Shown here: positions 33,845 through 45,492 of the stretch, one piece after another
How positions within the stretch are numbered: position 1 is the stretch's first letter
Layout: each line of letters opens with the position of its first letter
DNA from: Sciurus carolinensis
Taxonomy: Eukaryota > Chordata > Mammalia > Rodentia > Sciuridae
DNA length: 64,000 bases
Reading direction: 5' to 3'
Assembly (NCBI RefSeq): GCF_902686445.1
Contig: NC_062227.1
Coordinates: forward strand, 23,180,777 to 23,244,776
Translations under genes and position numbers: made by a program
Notes under the pieces: model-generated
Databases searched by the model: none
Told to the model about the DNA's origin: nothing
What the model saw: the letters and a program-made list of their open reading frames with translations, nothing else

Positions 33845-36800
33845 GCCTCCTTTTTTAGTTCATTTTCTAAATTTTTATTTTATTTTATTTTAAATATGTT
33901 CTTATTTTTAATTGTCATAGTTATTGTACATGGTTGGTAATACAGTGTGACATATCAATATACTTATACCATATACAGTGCATAAGGATCCAATCAGGGT
34001 AGTTGGTATCTATCACCTCAGACATTTATTATTTCTTTGTTGGGAACAAAATCCTCTCTACTAGCAATCTTGAAAAATCTTGATTTATTATTATTGATCA
34101 TAGTTACCCACCATGCAATAGAACATTAGCAGTTTTCCTATTCAACGATACCACAGTACCTGTTGGCCATCCTCCCGCCATCTTTTCCTTCCCTACATCC
34201 TCCTCAGCTCTGGTAACTACTCTTCTATTCTTTATCTTTTGAGATCAACTTGTTAGCTTCTATATATAAATGAGAACATGTGGCATTAGTCTTTCAGTGC
34301 CTGACTTATTTCACTTAACAAAACTCCCTCCAGTTCCACCCATGTTGCTGCAAATGATAGAATTTCATTCTTTTTTATGACTGATTAGTATTCTACTGGG
34401 TATATGTAGTATGTTTTATTTATCCATCCATGTATTGATGGGCACCTTGGTTGGTTCCATATCTTGGCTATTGTGAATGGTGCTACAACAACCTTGTTAG
34501 TGCAGATGTATCCTCAACATGCTGATTTAAATTCCTTTGGATATACACCCAGTATTGGGACTGAAGGATCATATGGTAGTTCTATTTCTAGTTTTTGAGG
34601 AAACTCTGTACTGCTTTGCATAATAACTATACTGATTTACATTCCCACCAACAGTGTATGTGATTTCCCTTTTCTCTGAATCCTTGTCAACATTTGCTAT
34701 TTTCTTCTTTTAGATCACAGCCATTCTAACTGGGGTGAGGTGATATCACATTGTGGTTTAGATTTGATGATTAATGATAAGCATATTTTCCTACTTATTG
34801 GTCATTCACTTATTCTGAGAAATGTCTGTTAAGGTTATTCACCCAATTTTTACTCACATTCCTTTCTTCTTTTTTTCACTTTTTTCTTTTGTTATCATTT
34901 CATTTATGTCCTTTGGCTGTTGATTCCCTTGTCTGCTCTGGAAATTAATTCCTTGTCAAATGAATAGTTTACAAGTCCTTTCTCAATTCTATGGGCCTTT
35001 TCACTCTCTTGTTTCTTTTGCTGCTTTTAGCTTGATGTAATCACATTTGTCAATTTTTGCTTTTGTTACCTATGGTTTTGGGATCATATCCAAAAAATCT
35101 TGGCTTAGACTAGTGTCCTAATGTGTTCCCCTTATGTTTTCTACTGAGAGTTTCACAGTGTTGTAGCTTACATTTAAATCTTTGATCTGCTTGAGTTGAT
35201 TTTTGTTATGTTGAAATTGGGGTTTTCTTGGTTTCTTCATATGGATATCCAGTTTTCCCAGTAACATTCATTGAGGAGAATTTCCTTTCTCTGATGTACT
35301 TCTTTATGCCTATGCTGAAAATCATTTGGTTGTCAATCTGTGGATTTATTTCAGGGCTCACTACACTGTTCCAATGGTCTCTATGTGTCTGATTTTATGC
35401 CAGTTCCATGCCTGTTTGGATATGGTAGCTTTGTGGTATGTTTTGAAGTCAGGTACTGTAATGCCTCCCACTTTGTTCATTTTGCTCAGAACTCTTTTGG
35501 GTATTCAGGGTCTGTTGTGCTTCCATACAGATTTTAGGAGGGTTTTTTTTTTTTTAATCTGTTTCTGTGAAGAACGTCATTGATATTTTTATGGGAATTA
35601 TATTTAATCTGTAGAAAGCTTCAGGTAGTATGGACATTTTCACAATATTCTTCCAATCCATGAACATGGTTGTGTTAGCCAACTTTCTATAACTATGACA
35701 AAAGACCTGAGGAGAAAGGAAGAAAGGCTTATTTTGGCTTATGGTGTTAAAGGTTTGTTTTGGTTATCTTCTTTCTAGTTTGTGTATCTTCTATAACTAT
35801 TGATGTTGGTACATTCGTGTGTTTTTATAATGACTGTTAGTTATCTTTCTTTTACTATGGTAAACACTTAAGATAATTAACTTGTAAAGTGAAATGGTTT
35901 ATTTTGGCTCACAGTTCTGGAGGTTCAAATCTGTGATTGGTTGGTCCTGTTGCTTTTAGGCGAATGCAAGCAAGCACATCATGTTGTGATAGAGCAAAAC
36001 CAATCATCTCGTGGTCAGGAAGTGGAAGGGAAAGGGACAGGAGTCCCACAAGGGCATGCCCCAAATGACCTAGAGACCTTCTTCTAGGTCCCACCCCCTA
36101 AAGGCTCCACCAGAGCCCAATAGTGCCACATGGGGCAGGGAGAGGGGGTGAGCCTTTAACACACAGGCTGCCAGGAAACACTTATCCAAAACAAAAATAG
36201 TACCAATCATCCTTCACTTCTAGTGTAATACTCTCTTAAGCATTTCTTGTAGGGCTGATCTTGTGCTGATGAATTCCCTCAGTTTTTGCTTATCTTGGAA
36301 AGACTTTATTGTTCTTCATTCAGGATTCATTTGCTGGATACAGTTTTTTGATTGGCAATTTTTTCTTTTAGAACTTTGAATATATCATCCCGTTCTTTCC
36401 AAGTCTATATGACTTTTGTGAGAAGTCTTGTTGTTAGCTTAATGGGCATTTCTTTATGAATGACTTAACACTTTTACCACTTTTGGAATTCTTTCATTGT
36501 CTTGTATTTTTGACAGCATATCTATAATGTGCCTCGGAGAGGATCTGTTTGGCGGAATCTATTAGGGGTCCTTTGAGCTTCTTGGACTTAGATATCTTTA
36601 TTTTCCCAAGATTTGGAAAGTTTTTGGCAATTATTTATTTGAAGAAGTTTTCTGTGCCTTTTCTCTTCTCTTCTCCTTTTATAAGAATCACGATCTGAAA
36701 GATTTCTTGTTTAATTGTGTCCCTTAAGGCTTTCTTTTTTCTTTATTCTTTCCTCATCTTGTCACTCTTAACTGAATGGGTTGTTTCAAACTCAGAAATC

Positions 36801-38380
36801 CTTTCTTCTGCTGATTTATTCACCAGTAATACTCTTAACTATATTTTTTACTTTATTTATTGAGTTCTTTATCTCCAAGACTGATTTGCTTCTTTTCAGT
36901 GAACTTTAATCTTTGCTGAATTCCTCATTTGTGTCATGGTTTTCCCAAGTTTATTAAATTATTTGTTTGTATTCTCTTATATATCATCAAGTTTCCTTAA
37001 AATGATTATTTTGAACTTTTTTCAAATAATTTATTGACTTTTTTTCATTTGTGTTCTGTTACTACAGAGGCATTACATTCCTTTGGAAGTGTTATGTTAT
37101 CTTGGTTTTTATTTTTTTTCATGTTTGTGTCCCTACATTGGTATTTGTATATCTGATACATCATTTACCTCTACCAATTTTTAGGGTGACTTTGATTGCA
37201 AAAGATTTTATCTTGATGATGAATCTTGGGAAGTTTGTTGGCTGGGTCACATTGGCTCTGGTTCTAGGTGGGCGACTGGTGTGGTTCCACGTAGCTTTTT
37301 CAGGTGTGATCCATGTGCTGACATCTGCAGGTATCTCAGTGTCCTAGGCTACAAGGCTTGTGGCATTTACCACCACTGTGGTGCAGCTGTCTTAGGTGGG
37401 GCAGGTTCACTGGCAGTTCTGGGTGTGTGCACACCTGGTTGTGGGTATTGCTTGTAAGTTTTCTCAGGTTATGTGGGAGTCAGGACACCTGTACAGATCC
37501 CAGTAGGTGTGGTCAGCGTTCCTGGTAGTAAGGCAGGATGCCTCTCAATGTCCGAGGGCTGTACCAGCAGGCCCATATGAGGCACCTGGCAGTGACAAAG
37601 TTACTGCACAGGTCACTTTGCAGGACCTCCAGGGGCCACCCTGCTCAACACAGGTCGCTTCCTGGGACTATGTTGGGGGTAGAGAGTCACATGTCTGCTT
37701 CTCAGGGCCTCAGCTGGCCAAGCATCTATGAACAGGCTGATCAACTGCTTGCTGGGGCTGTAGGAGGATGGGCAGAGCTGTCTGCTTCCAGGGGACCTTG
37801 GAAGACTGAGTCACCCAGGGAAGGCTGCTGTGCTGCTTTTTGGGATTGTAGGTGGGGGCTGGGGGGCAGGGCTGTCCATCTACTTCCCAGGGTTTCTGTG
37901 GCCAGAACTGCTCAGGGCTGCCTAGCTGCTTCCCAAGGCCAAGGTGGGTGGGTGGGATTGCCAAGCTGTTTCCTGAGCCACTCAGGGTGAGCTTGCCAGG
38001 AACTTCTTGGGAGTATAGAAGGGTGGGTTGAGCCATATGACTGGTTCACAGGGCTGGGAAAGCTGTACTCTTGGGGCCGCTGCCTGGTTGATTCATCAAC
38101 CCCAGTGGGGGAGGGGGGTCTCAGGATGGTGCTGGGTTCAGAAGCTTGGGTGGGGATAGGGGCAGTGTGGGCAATGCAGCTCTCCAAGCGGCTCAGGTCC
38201 TATGAGGGCCACAGACCTCTCCAGCAGCAAATGCCTCAGGTGTTTAACATGAGCGTGGAGCTGCTGAGGACATTTTACTTATCTTTTTTCCCCACCAAAT
38301 GAAGTCCCTTTGATTCAGAGTTGATCGCAAGAGGCATGATGGTAAATGCTGTGTGCTTGGCCCCTTGATTGTAAGACCAT
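33845..38380 (-). mobile_element. Old LINE-1, discontinuous, with LTR insertions
   Basis: 33845-35670 is antisense 3' UTR and ORF2 C-terminal half (GTACATGGTTGGTAATACAG, CTATTGTGAATGGTGCTACA, CACATTTGTCAATTTTTGCT). 36200-37050 is antisense ORF1-proximal sequence. 37050-38380 is GC-rich, most likely the antisense 5' UTR, and holds several mutually overlapping chance frames. The RT and endonuclease section is absent, so this is either an internally deleted L1 or two pieces. MaLR-type minus-strand LTR pieces lie at 35670-35757 and 35835-36195. Confidence 0.65.
35835..36195 (-). mobile_element. MaLR-type LTR nested between L1 segments
   Basis: TGTTAGTTATCTTTCTTTTA, then AATGGTTTATTTTGGCTCAC, AAGGGCATGCCCCAAATGAC and CCAATAGTGCCACATGGGGC is the reverse complement of the LTR family. 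A second short piece with the same start (GTGTTAGCCAACTTTCTATA) lies at 35670-35757. Confidence 0.75.
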
Positions 38381-38387
38381 CATGTGT

Positions 38388-38695
38388 TGTTAGGGTTTAG
38401 ATCCCCAGAAGACAATGCAACAAAGTTTAGAGGTGGATCCACTGGGTTATGAGTGACTTAACCTAATCAGTGAATGACTCCCCTGGAGGGGATTAACCTG
38501 GTGGTAACTGGAGGCTGGTAAGGTGTGGCTGCAGGAAGTGGGTCACTGGGGGCCTGCCTTTGGGGTACAGATTTCATATCTGGCGAGTGGAGTCTCTTTC
38601 TCTGCTTCTTGGTGGCCAGGTCCCCAGCTGCTTTCCTTTCCACAGGTCTTTCACTGTGAAGGGAAGCATGCTAACCACCTTTCGTCAGCCATCTT
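38388..38695 (+). mobile_element. MaLR-type LTR, 3' end lost or diverged
   Basis: TGTTAGGGTTTAGATCCCCA, TTAACCTAATCAGTGAATGA, then AAGGTGTGGCTGCAGGAAGT and GGGTCACTGGGGGC match the first two thirds of the LTR at 17931-18366. Similarity fades after about 38695. Confidence 0.7.
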
Positions 38696-39306
38696 GATGT
38701 TATCGGGGTGAAGGTGTCAAGTGCCATATTCCAGGAGGGTGCTGCTGTGTGTCTGAGACGCTACCAGACCCTGCCCTATATGCATCCTGCAAAATAAAAC
38801 TGATATTATAAGTGTAGAGCTTTCCTGAGTTCCCTTAGTTGTTCTAGTGAATTAGAGAAACTGAGAGGGGGTTGTGGGGACTCCTGTGTTTGTAGCCAGT
38901 TGTTCAGAAGTGTGGGTTGCCTGGAAACCCCTGAACTGCCTCTTGGTGTCTAAGGCAAGGGTGGTCTTGTGAAGTACTGAGCCCTTAACTATGCTACCTC
39001 TGGGCAGGAAATACCAGATTTGGTTTGCAAGGCACCAGTTAGTGTTAGAGCTGCTGGTGGTGAAAGAGAATAGATGGTTACACTGACCCTTGATGGGAAA
39101 AGCTCCCTACGTCTCCCAGCACTGCTGCTTAGGTGAAATGGGCAAGTCCAGTTCCCAGCAAGGGGCCACAGTCACAGGTCAAGTGATAGGTGGGGTGGCT
39201 GGTTCTCCCAAAGTTGTTATGCACCCATTATTCTGTTTATTTTAAATCTTCTCGCTTTCTGAGACAGGGTCAGCATGGGGGAGTTTTCTAAACATTAACA
39301 GAAGCA
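38696..39306. other. No gene recognised
   Basis: Nothing nameable. Confidence 0.4.
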
Positions 39307-39449
39307 GGGGCTGGGGTTGTGCAGTGGTAGAGCCCTTGCCTGGGATGTGTGACGCACTGGGTTCGAGTCTCAGCACCACATAAAAATTAATAAATAATAA
39401 ATAAAATAAAGGTATTGTGTCCATCTACAACTAAACATATTTTAAAAAG
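39307..39449 (+). mobile_element. ID SINE
   Basis: GGGGCTGGGGTTGTGCAGTG, GTTCGAGTCTCAGCACCAC and AAGGTATTGTGTCCATCTAC. The A-box region has lost the GGCTC part, while the B-box GGTTCGAGTCTC is intact. Confidence 0.9.
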
Positions 39450-39630
39450 CACCATTGGAATGGGGTAAGAACAGGTTAAATTGACATTTCCAAGAACCAG
39501 GTACTTCCAATTCCCTTTCAAATTCTGGAGAACCACAGTTTGCAAACCCATAAAGGAATTTGATCTTAAAATGATCAAAATGATCATTAAAATGATCTTA
39601 AAATGATCAAAGCATTATTCAAAATGCTTA

Positions 39631-39773
39631 GGGGGGTACAGTTGTGGCTCAGTGGTGAAGCGCTTGCCTGGCATGTGTGGGGCCCTGGGTTGGATCCTCA
39701 ACACCACATAAAAAAAATTACATAAAGGTATTGTGTCCTTCTACAACTAAAAAAAATTTTTTAAAAATTTTAA
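39631..39773 (+). mobile_element. ID SINE with perfect TSD
   Basis: GTTGTGGCTCAGTGGTGAAG, GCGCTTGCCTGGCATGTGTG and ACACCACATAAAAAAAATTA, then GTATTGTGTCCTTCTAC and an A/T-rich tail. The perfect 10-base TSD AAAATGCTTA lies at 39621-39630 and 39774-39783. It is in the same orientation as the ID 180 bases upstream. Confidence 0.95.
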
Positions 39774-39783
39774 AAAATGCTTA

Positions 39784-40178
39784 ACTCTTGATCATTGTTC
39801 TGAGGAAAAGTCTCCCAAAATGTGACCATTTCTACAAGGTTCTGCATGACCTACTACTGCCTACCCCACCAGTGCAGCCAGGCATGCATGCCCATTTCTG
39901 AGCTTGGCTCAGTGCACCAGTCTTTTGGCCTTTGTGTGCCGTATCCTCCCAGTGGGTCTTTGTGCACGTGACCTGGATTGCTACTCCCCTGACAACTGTA
40001 AAGAGGACTAAATGAATTTGATTAATGATCTCCTATATGCCCCTGTATTTAACATTCTCCATGACTTGTAATTTATTCATTCTGAGATTTTAAAATTTCT
40101 CCCTAGGAACTGAGATAATTTTGCTCATTCCTGTCCCCCCAGAGTGTACACAGAGCCAAGCTTCAGTGTATATTGGTC

Positions 40179-40225
<47 letters not shown>

Positions 40226-40742
40226 ACAGAACACTCAGAAACATTCACTGATGATTAAATGAATCTGTTAGGTGACTTTCAAGGGACCTCAACAAAATTA
40301 TTCTATCTGGGTCTGAAAAATGGGGAGAATATAAACCTTTGGGCTTATAAAGATCAGTGCTAACAAATATGCACAAAGAAGCCAACATTGATTTTTTTCA
40401 TACAGAGAAGACGGCTTCACAAGTGGGAAAAGATGGAAAAGCAGAGCTCTTGTGGTTCCTACTCTTCCCATGTGTGAGTGAAGTTGGAAAACCTCAGAAT
40501 TAGCCCATTGCCCTTATTTTATAGTTGAGGAAACTCTAAGTTAGAAGTAGATGATTCTTTCTCCTTCCAAACTAACTCTCTACTCTCAATTTTAATGCTG
40601 ACCACCTTGGAACCCTTCTGGTGAAGAGTCTGCCTAGAAGACCAAAAGGAGAAAGCCATACTTCCTATGGCTGAGCCCAGTGAAAACAGGTTTCAGGACT
40701 ATTGGATGAACCTGTGATCTACATGGAGACAAATTCCTTCCC
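39784..40742. other. No gene recognised; CA microsatellite
   Basis: A (CA)n run occupies 40182-40228. A MIR-like antisense trace (TTATAGTTGAGGAAACTC) lies near 40519. Confidence 0.45.
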
Positions 40743-40860
40743 TTAACTTTCTGTTGCTATAACAAATACCTTCAAAAAAACAACTTATAAGGAGGAAAGG
40801 TTTATTTTGGCTCATGGTTTCAAAGCTTTCAATCTGTGGTGCTTTGTTAAGGCAGCTACA
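40743..40860 (-). mobile_element. MaLR-type LTR fragment
   Basis: TTCTGTTGCTATAACAAAT, AACAACTTATAAGGAGGAAA and GGTTTATTTTGGCTCATGG match the 3' end of the LTR family in reverse. Confidence 0.6.
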
Positions 40861-43153
40861 GGAACCAAATCTCCCTGTGTTTGCATGGAACAGCCTCTCG
40901 AGTGATAACAAGCATGTTCAGGGCTTGCTCTGGAGTTGATTCACAGTTCATGGTCAAGGTGTTTGTCATATTCCAGTGCTACCTATGTTTCACAGTTTTT
41001 TTTTTTAATTGTCTCACCTTTTAATGTTTCTTGATATTTTAAAAGGGAGCTGTATATTCCTACAATATATCAATCCCAGGGAGAATATCGTGGTGGTTGA
41101 TGAAGTCATATGTTATTAGAGAGATTGGGTATCATGGTAATATACACAATTTGAGAAGTCAGTGTTCAGACATGATCTTAGAAGGTCATTGACATCTCTG
41201 TTTAAAAAATTACCCAACAGCAACAACATAAACAATTGCTCAATATTGAAGCTCATGCACAATGCTAGAGGCCCAGATTTTGGTGTCTAATACCACCCTC
41301 CAATGAAAAGAAGGAAAGACTTTGCTGGGGGTTGACGCATTATTTGGGACAAGAAGAAAATAGTCAGAATAGGTAATAATAATGACGAAAATATCTAATC
41401 AGAGAGAGTGAATTTAATAGAATGTGCCTCATCTTGTCATTTTTAATAATGGGAAAGTATTGCTATATGTCATTTCATTGGTCTATAAATATGTGTCTAT
41501 TTTATCAGGTATAGATCTGAACTCTTAGTGTAAGCAGAAAGGAGTGACTTGGGATGTCAGCTTAAAGAAAATCTGTGTAAAAAGAGACCATGAACAAGAA
41601 AGCAAGGGTGACGAGTGGAAAGTACCGTGGCCACGAGTGAGGCTGGCTGACTTCACGGAGTACCAGTTACGCCAGCTTCACATGTTCTTCGGTAGCAAAT
41701 TAGACAAATGTCCACAGAAGAAGAAGGAGCTAACCTTCAACTGACTTCTTTTCTCAAAAAATGAAACCTCTGATACCTCCCTTACTCACAAGAGCATACT
41801 AATAAACCCATGAGCTTCCAATTGTAGATCAGAATAACAAATCATCATTTGTGGACAGTAAAGAGAGGCCACACACAAAATTTCAAGAATATGAAATTCA
41901 TGGGAAAGACACCAAGTCTCAAAGGTGAGCATCATTAATGAAGATAAGAACATAAAATTCCTAGTGGGTAACAAGGGCAGTTTCTTTGTAATAAATAGAC
42001 TCACCCTCAGGACCAGTGGTTCTGATTTGAATCAACTTGGTCTGTACAACTGTGTTTCCACGAAAAATCAATAGATTACCAACCTAAGATCTGCCATCTC
42101 CCAGTGAGGTCAAGATGATATTCTTTTACTTTGTGTTCTGGTAAAATTTCTAAGATTTCAGAAAGGTGTGAAACTCCAGCTGTGGAAGTCAGTTTTGAAA
42201 TCCTAGGACAATATAAAGAATGTAACATTCCAAATGTGTAAGAATAAGAGCAAAGATCAAAAAAAGAAAAAAATTAAAATCATGGTATCAGTATCATTGT
42301 AACCTCTTTTCATTTAAGGACAATTTTATAATTTTTTTCTTTAACTCATTTGCATTTGAAGGATCTTGGAACACTGAAGGAAATTAATGTTAGAATTGAG
42401 GTTTTAATTAAATGTCCGAAAGTGCTGGGTTAAGTTTGTAATTGAAGTTTATACTGATTGGAAAGTTTATTATGTTAAATCTGTAAATTTTTATTTACTA
42501 CTTGTAAGTAATTATAAATATTTAGGACAACATTGATTATTTAATATCTAGAAGAATGCTAATTATCTAATAAATTCTTAAGATTAATAATTAGGATATT
42601 TCCTAAATTACAGTTAGTGGGGCATTTTCTGTATTCACGAATTCCCCCTCAGGCACTAAGAAATCCATCAGCACTGAAAATGAAAGAGACAGTACTTTTT
42701 AATATATAGTGAAATAAATTTAGAGATGTTATAAAAATAAATGATTTTCTTTGTCCCAGTTACAATCCCCATTTGCAACACACCTTGGGAATGTCCCCTT
42801 CTAGGCAGAAGTTTCCAGAACCTAGAATGTAAGGCACTTTGACCTATATTTCTAAATCTCTAGGCTGGAAGTAGCTCTCTCTGGAAGCTTATAATGAATA
42901 TCAGAATTAGAGCCTAAGTCAGGGGTACAGAATTATTCCATCAAGCCTAGTCAGTTAAACTGACAAGCATGTATTATTGCAGAGTTTTCTGAGGGATGGG
43001 AATCTGGGAGTGGTTCAGGTGGGTGACTGGTTCAGCATCTGCCATGACATCCTAGTCAAGGTGTGGGCTGGGGCTGTGGCCATTTAAGTTTGCCTGGAGA
43101 TGGAACCTGTGCTTCTCAGTCTGAGTAGTACGTGTTGACACAGAGCCCTTGTG
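40861..43153. other. Long repeat-poor stretch, no gene recognised
   Basis: A 66-codon plus frame at 41544-41744 shows no known domain. 42290-42740 is very AT-rich with POU/homeodomain-like words (CATTTGCAT, TTTTAATTAAAT, AAGTAATTATAAAT) and is a candidate non-coding regulatory block. Confidence 0.35.
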
Positions 43154-43882
43154 TGTTGGTCAACCTTGTGTTACTGTAACAAGTACCCTAGGTAATCAAT
43201 TGCTGTTTTTGGATCTGGAAAGTTTCCCAAAGGCCCAGGTATTGAAAGGCTTTGTCTCCAGACTGACCTTATTGGGGGATGGTGGAACCTTAGTAGGTGG
43301 GAGGAACCTAGTGGGAGCAGGTTAGGTCATTGGGGGTGTGCCCTTGAAGGGGATATTGGGATTCCAGCCCCTTCCTGTCTCTCTCTCTCTGCTTTGTGGC
43401 CTCCATCTGGCCCTGCTCTGAAACAATGCCCTTGCTACATGCCTGAAGGCAGTATGAGACCAGGTGACCATGGCCTGAAGCCTTGAGCCAAAATAAACCT
43501 TTCCTCTTTTTAAGTTGATTATCTCAGGTATTTTGGTCATAGAGACAGAAAGCTGATGATCATCAACTTAAAAAGGGGAAAAGTTTGCTTTAGCTCACAG
43601 TTTTGGAGCTTTCAGTCCATGGTCAGTTGACTTGGTTGCTTTGAGGCCTGTAGCAAGGCAGCAAGCACATCATGGTGGAGCCAAGTCACTTACCCCATGG
43701 CAGGAAAGAAAGAGGGGAAGGGGAAGGAGTTGGGGTCCCAATATCCCCTCTAAGGACACATTCCCAGTGATTTCCCTCTAGGTCCCACATCCTAAAGTTG
43801 TACCATGTTCCAATAGTACTGTAATTTAGAGATCAACCCCTAAGTCAAGGGCCTTTGGGGGACCCTTATGCAAATGATAGCA
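43154..43882 (-). mobile_element. MaLR-type LTR split by a second LTR
   Basis: The outer LTR is antisense: TGTTGGTCAACCTTGTGTTA at the left, CATCAACTTAAAAAGGGG and onward after the insertion, ending GCAAATGATAGCA. Its body resumes at 43563 after the inner LTR. Confidence 0.85.
43201..43562 (+). mobile_element. MaLR-type LTR inserted in an opposite-strand LTR
   Basis: TGCTGTTTTTGGATCTGGAA to AAAGCTGATGATCA, 362 bases, with GAGCCAAAATAAACCTTTCC. TSD candidates TCAAT (43196-43200) and TCAAC (43563-43567) differ at one base. It must be younger than the LTR it splits. Confidence 0.85.
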
Positions 43883-45144
43883 CCTCAGTTCCACACCAGC
43901 TGAGGTTACAGGCCTTGCTTCCTCATCACTTGGGCTTCTCCGAGGGGTGCTCATCAGGCTGCTGGCTTTTCCAGAGTGAGTGGTTCATGAAAGCATAGGG
44001 TAGGCAGGCTGCCGTCAGGCCTTTCCACAGCCTTGTCTTGAGGTGGGCACCCTCATGCCTCACCATTCTCCTTGTTGGGAGAATTTCTCAGTCCTGCCCA
44101 ACCTGGAGAAGAGGGTAATTAGGCTCCACCTCTTGCAGGCAGGCATCTCAGAGGATTTGTGGACCTATGTTACAAGCACCACGGCTCCCTGGCACGCCTG
44201 CTGGCGACGAGGCCAGGGTTGTCCCGAAGGTGGAAGACAATCAGCTGTGCGGCTGTCGCTCCCTCCGGTTAAGTTTCTTTTTAAAGTGCGTGTCACCCCG
44301 GGCTGAGACGCTACATCACCACAGCCACTCAAGCACCATTAGCTGGCATGAAAGCAGACTGAAAACGACACTTGGTTAATTGCCTGCATTTTAACTTCTC
44401 CTTTCAAACAGGTATACTTCTTTTTTTTTTCTATCTGTCAGGACTAAAACCAATATCTGATTCTATCCCCCCGCCCTCCCCCGCTAGCCTGAGCTTTATA
44501 GCAGTTCCTCAAGTAAGAGCAAACTTTTGTTTTTCTGGATGTTTCAGAGTTTGGCAACACCCGGAACAGATTCTCCATGTGTACATGACTTGTCCACATG
44601 CACAAAAGAGCCTGGCCACTGGGTTGGTAACTCCTGCCCTGATTCCCTTGTTCTATCAGTGCTAAGCATGATGTGGTGGCCACTGTGGCAGGTGCCTGGC
44701 CCCCTGGGCCCTCCTGTCTGGTGGTGACACAGACATAGCACATGGAGATATAGGGGCGCTCAGTGTTAGAGGGCGGGGTTCGAAGACAGGTCAATGTAGT
44801 CTAGGGAAGGCATTATGGGATGAGGAGGATATACTCTTTTGAGTTGGGGTTTCCTGAGCCTCCGGGATCTTTGTTGGTTGAGGAGTCAGAAGTTCCCTGT
44901 GAGATTCTCCCATTGAGGTGGCTGTTAAAGGTGCCCTTAAGGGGAGGAGGGAGAGATTGGGAGAAGCAGCCCAAGAGAAGCAATGTCTTGGGGTTTAGGG
45001 GAGAGAGGGAACTGTGGATCCTGGGAACAACTGGGGGACCTATGCACAAATTTGTGGTTGCAACCCTAGGAGACGGACAAGGTCCAAGCCCGTCTGCTGT
45101 GGGGCCTGTCCAGAGCACAGGGACCCACTCTCCTGGGTGCCTTC
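43883..45144. other. No gene recognised; candidate non-coding element
   Basis: 44230-44480 includes CpG-containing sequence and words such as CACTTGGTTAATTGCCTG. Numerous overlapping frames at 44444-45176 on both strands match nothing known. Confidence 0.35.
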
Positions 45145-45492
45145 CAGTTCAGTCTAGTTTCTGCTGCTGTAACTGAATACCACAGACTGGGTAATTTATA
45201 GAGTTTATTTAGCTCATGATTCTAAGAAAGTCCAAGAGCATGGTGCTGGCATGTGGTGAGGGCCTCCTGCTGTGCTATTACCTGGCAGAGGATGTCATGT
45301 GTCCAAGCAGAGCAAGCATGGTGCCTTCCTCTTCCTGTAAAGACACTAAAGCCCGCATGGGTCCCCACCTGCATGACCTTGGCTAGTCCTAATTACCTAC
45401 CCAAAACCCCACCTCCAAGTATATTAATATTTGTATTTGGGGATTAAGTTTCCAACATATGAGTTTTGAGGGGACACTTTCAAATGATAGCA
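45145..45492 (-). mobile_element. MaLR-type LTR
   Basis: TCTAGTTTCTGCTGCTGTAA, GGGTAATTTATAGAGTTTAT, CTAATTACCTACCCAAAACC and TTGAGGGGACACTTTCAAAT, then GATAGCA are the reverse of a MaLR LTR with recognisable ends. Confidence 0.8.

Noticed and set aside
37538..38187. 150-codon plus frame and overlapping minus frames
   Set aside because: All lie in L1 5' UTR-like sequence and overlap on both strands, so they are not genes.
40182..40228. Regular CA array considered as something other than a microsatellite
   Set aside because: It is a plain CA dinucleotide run; there are no spacers or longer repeat units, so no CRISPR-like array.
41544..41744. 66-codon lysine-rich plus frame considered as a processed pseudogene
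   Set aside because: No recognisable family, poly(A) tail or target duplication.
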